Positions 1 to 4,570 of a DNA stretch of 7,020 nt are shown here, piece after piece; position 1 is the first letter of the stretch; each line of letters begins with the position of its first letter. The DNA is from an uncultured Eubacteriales bacterium (GTDB lineage: Bacteria > Bacillota > Clostridia > Oscillospirales > Acutalibacteraceae). The notes under the pieces were generated by a model, which saw only the letters and a list, made by a program, of their open reading frames with translations, was not told where the DNA came from and did not search any database. Where the stretch lies: contig ONPE01000121.1 of assembly GCA_900319615.1 (NCBI GenBank), positions 1 to 7,020 of the forward strand, given 5' to 3'. The translations under genes were made by a program, and so were the position numbers.

Positions 1-783
1 TTGAAATACTACGACAATGATTATATGCCGTTTTTGAACGCGATGGACGACGACGCGCTGTGGTACGGCCCCGCCGAGGGTCAGTTCCTGCACGGCAGAG
101 AAAAGATGATCGAGGCATGGAACGCCGAGGATCACTCCCTGTCTTTTTCTTTAGGTAACATCGAGGTCGTGCATACAAGCGCTCACCCTTCGTTTTGCGA
201 CGTTATGCTGAGCTATCATGTCACAACGCATTATCCCGATCACCACGATATCACCCTGTACCAGCGTATCCTCCTGACATGGTGCGAACGCACGGTCACG
301 GATGGGGAGGGGAACAGGGAGAAGATATCGAGGATACTGCTCTGCCATATCTCTAATCCTCATTCAAAGCACGAGGAGGATACGATCTACCCGAAAAACT
401 TTCATCAGATCTATTACGACAGCGCCTCATTCAGACAAAACGGAGACCGCATCCACTTTCACGGGCTTGACCGTTCCGATTATTTTTTTCTTTCCGATAC
501 CGTTGTATATATCGAAGCGGCTCACGAGAGCCGGCACAGTATCCTACACACCGTCGACGGAGAAGCGGTCGAGGTGCTGACAACCATATCTGCGCTTGAA
601 AAACGATACGGCTATCTGTTCCTAAGATGTCATCAGAGCTATCTTGTCAATCCTGTCCATATCCGGAACATCCGCCGCTTTAAGCTATCGCTGTCGGACG
701 GCACTCAGCTGCCGATCCCCGAGAAGAAATACACGGCTTTTCGTGACAGGGCGGCACTCCCGGCAAATTTTGATATATCTTAA
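1..783 (+). CDS. NTF2/SnoaL-like domain - LytTR DNA-binding domain transcriptional regulator (5' end probably missing)
   Basis: Predicted cytoplasmic one-component regulator. The visible 260 residues fall into two parts. Residues about 1-120 look like an NTF2/SnoaL-type alpha+beta cone: the segment DDDALWYGPAEGQFLHG resembles the early strand/turn of SnoaL-like proteins, and beta-rich stretches end near ISRILLCHISNPH. Residues about 148-252 are a LytTR domain, with the hallmark DTVVYIEAAHESRHSI strand, the LFLRCHQSYLVNPVHIRNI core and a closing LPIPEKKYTAFR. There is no response-regulator receiver domain with a phospho-acceptor, so any signal would enter through the NTF2-like pocket (inference). 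The first base of the window is in frame and the first codon is TTG with no upstream sequence visible. The NTF2-like fold also seems to lack its first helix, so I treat the gene as 5'-truncated by the window edge. Its stop codon overlaps the ribosome binding site of the nitroreductase gene, which suggests one transcript. LytTR identity is firm; the N-terminal assignment is less so. Confidence 0.85.
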   Translation: MKYYDNDYMPFLNAMDDDALWYGPAEGQFLHGREKMIEAWNAEDHSLSFSLGNIEVVHTSAHPSFCDVMLSYHVTTHYPDHHDITLYQRILLTWCERTVTDGEGNREKISRILLCHISNPHSKHEEDTIYPKNFHQIYYDSASFRQNGDRIHFHGLDRSDYFFLSDTVVYIEAAHESRHSILHTVDGEAVEVLTTISALEKRYGYLFLRCHQSYLVNPVHIRNIRRFKLSLSDGTQLPIPEKKYTAFRDRAALPANFDIS

Positions 784-787
784 GGAG
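782..787 (+). promoter_or_regulatory. Ribosome binding site of the nitroreductase gene, overlapping the upstream stop codon
   Basis: AAGGAG lies 6 bases before the ATG at 794 and shares its first two bases with the TAA stop of the LytTR gene. It fixes the nitroreductase start at 794 rather than at in-frame ATGs further upstream inside the LytTR gene, and suggests translation of the two genes is linked. Confidence 0.8.
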
Positions 788-793
788 AATCAA

Positions 794-1309
794 ATGGAAT
801 TTATTAATGTTATCAAAGAACGGTATTCCGTTCGAAAATACAAGCCAGATATGATATGGGAAGATGAACTGAATCGTATTCTTGAGGCGGGTATGCTTGC
901 GCCGACAGGGTGTAATTATCAGCCGCAGAGGATATATGTGCTCAAAAGCGATGAAGCGATCACGAAAATCCGTTCACTTACACGTTGTGCTTTCGATGCG
1001 CCTGTAGTGTTGCTTTTCGCACTTGATGAGACTGCCGACTGGAAAAGTCCGCTTGAAGAAGGCTGCCGCGCCGGAATCCAGGACGTCAGCATAGTCGCGG
1101 ATCATATGATGCTTGCAGCATGGGATATCGGTATCGGTTCATGCTGGGTCAATTATTTCAAGCCGAGTGAAGTGAAAGCGGCATTCGGTCTGCCCGAGAA
1201 CGAAACGCCGGTTTTGCTGATGACGCTCGGTTACCCTGCGGATGATTCAAAACCTGTGAAGCTCCACTATGAGAGTAAAGATATGACGAAAATCGTTAAG
1301 ACGCTATAA
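794..1309 (+). CDS. Nitroreductase family protein (small FMN-dependent oxidoreductase)
   Basis: A 171-residue predicted cytoplasmic flavoprotein. Family members bind FMN and use NAD(P)H to reduce nitro compounds, quinones or related electrophiles; the substrate cannot be read from sequence. The N-terminal RYSVRKYKPD matches the SxRxf motif that contacts the FMN phosphate. LAPTGCNYQPQR (about residues 35-46) is the APSaxNxQPw flavin-site motif. GIQDVSIVADHMMLAAWDIGIGSCWVN (about 96-122) matches the conserved helix and the GlgscW segment that supports dimer and flavin contacts. The C-terminal LMTLGYPAD is also standard. At 171 residues it is at the short end of the family, without the extra insertions of larger NfsA/NfsB-like enzymes. 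The start at 794 is supported by AAGGAG. Ten bases separate it from the LytTR regulator, which may control it (inference). No obvious terminator follows the stop. Confidence 0.92.
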   Translation: MEFINVIKERYSVRKYKPDMIWEDELNRILEAGMLAPTGCNYQPQRIYVLKSDEAITKIRSLTRCAFDAPVVLLFALDETADWKSPLEEGCRAGIQDVSIVADHMMLAAWDIGIGSCWVNYFKPSEVKAAFGLPENETPVLLMTLGYPADDSKPVKLHYESKDMTKIVKTL

Positions 1310-1510
1310 TATGAAAGTTGTACTGCTGAAAAAGCAAAACAATATAAGAACAGCGTAAATACCATGCTCGGCTCAGGCGTGATTGGAACGGCTTGCAGCC
1401 GACGACCGGAGCGGTCAGAAGCAAGAAGGTTTACGACAGAAAGAATCAAACAAGATCGTTAGTGACGAATAGGTGAACAATATAACCACAGCAAAACAAC
1501 AGGTGAAAAA
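1310..1510 (+). other. Non-coding spacer with a nested inverted repeat
   Basis: I see no credible gene in these 201 bases. The one notable structure is a nested inverted repeat at 1392-1425: outer arms CTTGC (1392-1396) and GCAAG (1421-1425), inner arms GACCG (1404-1408) and CGGTC (1412-1416) around a GAG loop. No T-run follows, so it does not look like a standard intrinsic terminator. The right end contains the leader of the TetR gene. Confidence 0.5.
1459..1486 (+). promoter_or_regulatory. Weak candidate promoter for the TetR-family gene
   Basis: A TATAAC hexamer at 1481-1486 lies 25 bases before the start codon, with a poor -35-like TTAGTG at 1459-1464 (16-base spacer). The -10 lacks the usual final T and the -35 matches consensus only partly, so this is a tentative call. 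It is made mainly because a promoter is expected here. Confidence 0.25.
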
Positions 1511-2056
1511 ATGTCTAAATTAACGCAAAAAGCCATACAGAATTCTTTTGCCAAGCTGCTTGACAGCAAGCCGATCGACCGGATCACTATCAAGGATATC
1601 ACAAGCGACTGCGGCATCTCGCGCAATACCTTTTATTACCACTATGCCGATCTGCCTGCTCTGGTCGAAGAGCTCCTGACTGATAATGCCGAGGAGCTGA
1701 TGAAGGCGTATCCGTCTATAGATTCGCTGGAAGAATGTCTCAACGTCGGTGCGAGATATGTGCTTGAGAACCGCCGGGCGGCAAATCATATCTATAACTC
1801 ATCCCACCGATATATCTACGAGCGCTGCCTGACAAAAGTCCTGCGCAGAGTCGTAGCGGAGTACTTTGAAATGGCGCTGCCGGCGCAGGATTTCAGCGAT
1901 GAAGAGCGTGAGATTTTGATCGACTATTACAAGTGCCTCTGCTTCGGCATTATCGTCGACTGGTGCGAAAAGGGTATGCGAGAGGATTATGCCGACGATT
2001 TCCACAAGCTGATCGAGCTGAGAAGCCGTATGCTGGATGCCGGATTCGGCAAGTAA
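1511..2056 (+). CDS. TetR/AcrR family transcriptional regulator
   Basis: A 181-residue predicted DNA-binding repressor. The N-terminal 50 residues form the TetR helix-turn-helix: ITIKDITSDCGISRNTFYYHY (about residues 25-45), with the diagnostic GISRNTFYYHYADLPALV recognition-helix and linker. The remaining residues (about 55-178) are helical, ending in YYKCLCFGIIVDWCEKGM and a final amphipathic helix. This resembles the C-terminal domains of the DhaS-like TetR subgroup common in Firmicutes (family recall), which bind ligand and dimerise. Length is typical for the family. AGGTGA at 1501-1506 sits 4 bases before ATG. A strong terminator lies 20 bases after the stop, so the gene is probably its own transcript. 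The next genes on the same strand encode an MMPL exporter and its partner, and TetR proteins often repress adjacent exporter genes, so this operon is the likely target (inference). The inducer is unknown. Confidence 0.93.
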   Translation: MSKLTQKAIQNSFAKLLDSKPIDRITIKDITSDCGISRNTFYYHYADLPALVEELLTDNAEELMKAYPSIDSLEECLNVGARYVLENRRAANHIYNSSHRYIYERCLTKVLRRVVAEYFEMALPAQDFSDEEREILIDYYKCLCFGIIVDWCEKGMREDYADDFHKLIELRSRMLDAGFGK

Positions 2057-2075
2057 TTAAATAATCCGAAATCAA

Positions 2076-2099
2076 GGAGCGGTTTTCCGCTCTTTTTTT
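2076..2099 (+). terminator. Intrinsic terminator of the TetR gene
   Basis: A six-base-pair stem GAGCGG (2077-2082) / CCGCTC (2087-2092) with a TTTT loop is followed at once by seven T residues (2093-2099). It begins 20 bases after the TAA and separates the regulator transcript from the exporter operon. Confidence 0.9.
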
Positions 2100-2120
2100 G
2101 TTGTCGTTTTATTAAAAATA

Positions 2121-2153
2121 GTCATTGCGAGGGCTTTAGCCCGTGGCAATCTC
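2121..2153. repeat. REP-like hairpin repeat (GTCATTGCGAG...GGCAATCTC type)
   Basis: A 33-base imperfect palindrome. Outer arms are ATTGC (2124-2128) and GCAAT (2146-2150); inner arms are GGGCT (2131-2135) and AGCCC (2138-2142) around TT, with a small asymmetric bulge GA/GTG. The GTCATTGCGAG start and GGCAATCTC end resemble short dispersed extragenic repeats I know from many bacterial genomes (recall, not searched). Only one copy is in the window, so the repeat nature is inferred from that resemblance and its intergenic position. Confidence 0.55.
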
Positions 2154-2166
2154 AACATATTAATAA

Positions 2167-2257
2167 GGGTAAAATACCCCGCTGCTTGCAGCGGAAGTGC
2201 CCGCAGGGGAGGATTTATCCTCTTAGGTTAATACCCCGCCCGAGCATAGCGAGGGTA
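2167..2257. repeat. Cluster of four back-to-back hairpins with internal direct repeats
   Basis: Four hairpins are packed into 91 bases. GGGTA/TACCC (2167-2171, 2175-2179) has an AAA loop. CCGCTGC/GCAGCGG (2179-2185, 2188-2194) is perfect with only TT between the arms. GAGGAT/ATCCTC (2209-2214, 2217-2222) is also perfect around TT. TACCCCGC with GCGAGGGTA (2232-2239, 2249-2257) pairs apart from one bulged A. The decamer AATACCCCGC occurs twice, at 2173-2182 and 2230-2239, and GGGTAAA occurs at 2167-2173 and 2253-2259, so the two ends are related. This looks like a composite extragenic repeat element; no protein is encoded and no T-run makes it a terminator. Confidence 0.55.
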
Positions 2258-2361
2258 AAGTGTTTTATTCTGATCCCTGATTAAAAGAGATTTGATCAGG
2301 TGTTGGTGCTGAATTCCGCATAGCTTTGTCGGAGTTTAGTGTTAGTACAAATCTCCGCTTT

Positions 2362-2378
2362 TGCCCAAATTTTGGGCA
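2362..2378. promoter_or_regulatory. Perfect 17-base palindrome, candidate operator
   Basis: TGCCCAAA-T-TTTGGGCA is a perfect palindrome with 8-base arms about one central base, 83 bases before the exporter start and about 45 bases upstream of the predicted -10. Its size and symmetry suit a TetR-type dimer, and a TetR gene lies just upstream. It could instead bind another regulator, or fold as RNA in read-through transcripts. A T-run (2384-2391) follows after a six-base gap, but it lies upstream of the proposed promoter. Assignment as the operator is inference. Confidence 0.35.
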
Positions 2379-2424
2379 CATAAATTTTTTTGCAAATGGT
2401 AAAACCTCACAAATAATAGTATCC

Positions 2425-2433
2425 TGATATAGT
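2425..2433 (+). promoter_or_regulatory. Extended -10 promoter for the MMPL operon
   Basis: TGATATAGT is an extended -10 element (TG, one base, then TATAGT, five of six consensus bases) 27 bases before the ATG, placing the transcript start near 2440. No good -35 lies at the standard distance, which an extended -10 can tolerate. An alternative is TTGCAA (2390-2395) with ATAATA (2413-2418) at a 17-base spacing. A short inverted pair TATC/GATA (2420-2423, 2426-2429) overlaps the element. Confidence 0.45.
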
Positions 2434-2460
2434 AGAAATAAACAAATCGAAGGTGAGATC

Positions 2461-4536
2461 ATGAAGCTGTCAAAAGCGATCGTGAAACTGAGGATCCCTA
2501 TCGTGATCCTTGCCCTGATCCTGATGATCCCGGCTGTTTTCGGTATGGTAAACACGCGTATCAATTACGATATGCTGACCTACCTGCCCGAGAGCATGGA
2601 TACAGTCAAAGGGCAGAATATCCTGCTTGAGGAATTCGGCAAGGGCGCGTTCTCGTTCATTATTCTGGAAGATATGCCCGATAAGGACGTCGCCGAGCTG
2701 AAAACAAAGATCGAACAGGTCGAGCAGGTCGACTCCGTGCTGTGGTACAACACGCTTGCGGATATCTCTGTCCCGAAGGAGTTTTTGCCCGAAAAGGTCT
2801 ACAGCGCCTTTAACACCGATCACAGTACCATCATGGCGGTGTTCTTCAATACCTCAACCTCGTCCGACGAGACGATGGACGCTATCCGCGAGATACGCTC
2901 AATCACGGGTGAAAAATGCTTTGTATGCGGTCTTTCGGCGCTGGTCACCGATTTAAAAGACCTGTGCGAAAGGGAAGAGCCGATCTACGTCGGTATCGCT
3001 GTACTGTTAGCGCTGGCTGCGATGCTCTTATTGCTCGACAACTGGCTCATACCGTTCGTGTTCCTTTTGTCGATCGGTATGATGATCCTGCTAAATCTCG
3101 GATCCAACTTCTTCCTCGGCGAGATATCATATATCACAAAGGCGCTCTCGGCGGTCTTACAGCTGGCAGTCACTATGGACTACAGCATCTTTTTGTGGCA
3201 CAGCTACAATGAGCAAAAAGCTCTGCACGAGGATAACAAAGAGGCGATGGCGGTCGCGATACATCACACCTTCCTGTCCGTCATAGGTTCATCGGTCACT
3301 ACTATCGCCGGCTTCATCGCTCTGTGCTTCATGACCTTTACTCTCGGCCGCGATCTCGGTATCGTCATGGCAAAGGGCGTATTGTTCGGCGTGATCGGCT
3401 GTATCACCGTTCTGCCGTCGCTGATCCTGATCCTCGACAAGCCGCTGTCAAAGCTCAGCCATCGCTCGCTGATCCCGAGCATGAAGAAGCTCTCGGGCGG
3501 TATCGTCAAGATCTTCCCTGTGTTTCTCGTTATCTTCGTCCTGCTGCTGCCGCCGTTCATCTACGGCTACTCCAAGACCAACAGTGAGGTCTACTACGAT
3601 ATGGCGGAATGTCTGCCCAAGGACATGGAATTCGTTATCGCGAATACCAAGCTCAGCGAGGATTATGACATCAGCTCCACGCATATGGTGCTGATGGATT
3701 CGTCTCTCGATAACAAGGAAGTCAAGAAGATGATCGGCGAGATGGAAAAGGTCGACGGCGTGAAACAGGTCATCGGTATCGAGAGCCTGCTCGGCTCGAC
3801 CGTTCCCGAAGATATCCTTCCCGAACACATCAAGAGCGTTCTCGAAAACGACAGATATGAATTGATGCTCATCAACAGCGAGTACCACAGCGCAAGCGAC
3901 AAGGTAGGCGAGCAGATCGACAGCCTCAACGAGATAATCCACCGGTACGATCCCTCCGCCATGCTGATCGGCGAAGCGCCCTGCATGAAGGATATGATCG
4001 ACACCACGGGACACGACTTCGAGGTAGTCAATCTGGTCTCTGTCATCGCGATCTTCGTCATCATCGCGCTGGTCGAGCGCAGTATCAGCCTGCCGTTCAT
4101 CCTCATCGCGGTCATCGAGCTCGGTATCTTCATCAACCTCGGGCTGCCGCATTATCTCGGTCAGTCCCTGCCGTTTATCGCTCCGATATGTATCAGCACG
4201 ATCCAGTTAGGCGCGACGGTCGACTACGCGATCCTGATGACGACGCGGTATAAGGCGGAGCGCTTAGGCGGAGCGGATAAAAAGGAAGCTATGAAGATCA
4301 CCCTCACCGCCTCCATCCCATCTATAATGGTCAGCGGCATCGGACTTTTCGCCGCGACCTTCGGCGTCGCGCTGTATTCGGATATCGACATCATCAGCTC
4401 TATGTGTATGCTTTTAGCCCGCGGCGCGGTCATCAGTATGCTGCTGGTCATCTTTATACTGCCCGCCCTGCTGATCCTATGCGACAAGCCAGTATGCCTG
4501 ACGACGTGGGGTATGAAGAAATGTATCAGGAAGTAA
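2461..4536 (+). CDS. MMPL/RND-superfamily exporter, single-chain
   Basis: A 691-residue predicted inner-membrane transporter with the duplicated RND layout. TM1 is at about 10-30, with an extracytoplasmic loop at 31-172. TM2-TM6 fall at about 174-325. A short cytoplasmic linker precedes TM7 (about 348-370), a second loop spans 371-522, and TM8-TM12 lie at about 523-675. Each half carries an Asp-Tyr pair in its central helix: D240-Y241 in AVTMDYSIFLWHSY and D588-Y589 in GATVDYAILMTTRY. Such DY pairs form the proton relay in MmpL3-type proteins, which points to proton-driven export. Length is close to MMPL proteins of Gram-positive bacteria and shorter than Gram-negative AcrB-type pumps (about 1,000 residues). 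The start is supported by AGGTGAG at 2451-2457. The next gene lies 34 bases downstream on the same strand and encodes a heptad-repeat envelope protein, suggesting a two-part system. The substrate (lipid, peptide, bile acid or drug) cannot be told from sequence. Confidence 0.93.
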   Translation: MKLSKAIVKLRIPIVILALILMIPAVFGMVNTRINYDMLTYLPESMDTVKGQNILLEEFGKGAFSFIILEDMPDKDVAELKTKIEQVEQVDSVLWYNTLADISVPKEFLPEKVYSAFNTDHSTIMAVFFNTSTSSDETMDAIREIRSITGEKCFVCGLSALVTDLKDLCEREEPIYVGIAVLLALAAMLLLLDNWLIPFVFLLSIGMMILLNLGSNFFLGEISYITKALSAVLQLAVTMDYSIFLWHSYNEQKALHEDNKEAMAVAIHHTFLSVIGSSVTTIAGFIALCFMTFTLGRDLGIVMAKGVLFGVIGCITVLPSLILILDKPLSKLSHRSLIPSMKKLSGGIVKIFPVFLVIFVLLLPPFIYGYSKTNSEVYYDMAECLPKDMEFVIANTKLSEDYDISSTHMVLMDSSLDNKEVKKMIGEMEKVDGVKQVIGIESLLGSTVPEDILPEHIKSVLENDRYELMLINSEYHSASDKVGEQIDSLNEIIHRYDPSAMLIGEAPCMKDMIDTTGHDFEVVNLVSVIAIFVIIALVERSISLPFILIAVIELGIFINLGLPHYLGQSLPFIAPICISTIQLGATVDYAILMTTRYKAERLGGADKKEAMKITLTASIPSIMVSGIGLFAATFGVALYSDIDIISSMCMLLARGAVISMLLVIFILPALLILCDKPVCLTTWGMKKCIRK

Positions 4537-4559
4537 TCATTCACTATAATTGACAGAAC

Positions 4560-4563
4560 GGAG
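4560..4563 (+). promoter_or_regulatory. Ribosome binding site that sets the heptad-protein start at 4571
   Basis: GGAG (within GGAGAG) lies 7 bases before the ATG at 4571. An in-frame TTG at 4550 would start upstream of this site and add seven charged residues before the signal sequence, so the ATG is preferred. Confidence 0.75.
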
Positions 4564-4570
4564 AGATATT

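Larger units (their letters stand above)
2057..2460. other. 404-base intergenic region between the TetR gene and the exporter operon
   Basis: This gap holds, in order, the TetR terminator (2076-2099), a REP-like hairpin (2121-2153), a four-hairpin cluster (2167-2257), another inverted repeat CCTGAT/ATCAGG (2276-2281, 2295-2300), a 17-base perfect palindrome (2362-2378), a likely promoter and the exporter ribosome binding site (2451-2457). I see no convincing gene in either direction. The right third is AT-rich, as expected for a promoter region. Confidence 0.7.

Noticed and set aside
1364..1462. Small plus-strand open frame of 32 codons in the spacer
   Set aside because: No ribosome binding site, Arg-rich composition typical of chance translation of a structured repeat, and it spans the nested inverted repeat.
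2121..2300. CRISPR array
   Set aside because: The hairpins differ in sequence and spacing; there is no regular repeat-spacer pattern.
2363..2391. Palindrome GCCCAAA/TTTGGGC followed by a T-run read as a terminator
   Set aside because: The stem is AT-rich near its loop, the T-run starts six bases after the stem, and a strong terminator already lies 260 bases upstream; an operator or read-through structure fits better.
2265..2564. Minus-strand open frame of 99 codons crossing the exporter promoter and start
   Set aside because: It overlaps the 5' end of a well-supported gene and runs through the promoter and palindrome; composition is not protein-like.
3448..4152. Long minus-strand open frame (234 codons) inside the exporter gene
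   Set aside because: It is antisense to a well-supported MMPL gene, is extremely Asp/His/Arg-rich as expected from mirrored codon bias, and shows no domain.
4550..4570. TTG start for the heptad protein seven codons upstream of the ATG
   Set aside because: It lies upstream of the GGAGAG ribosome binding site and would add charged residues ahead of the signal sequence.
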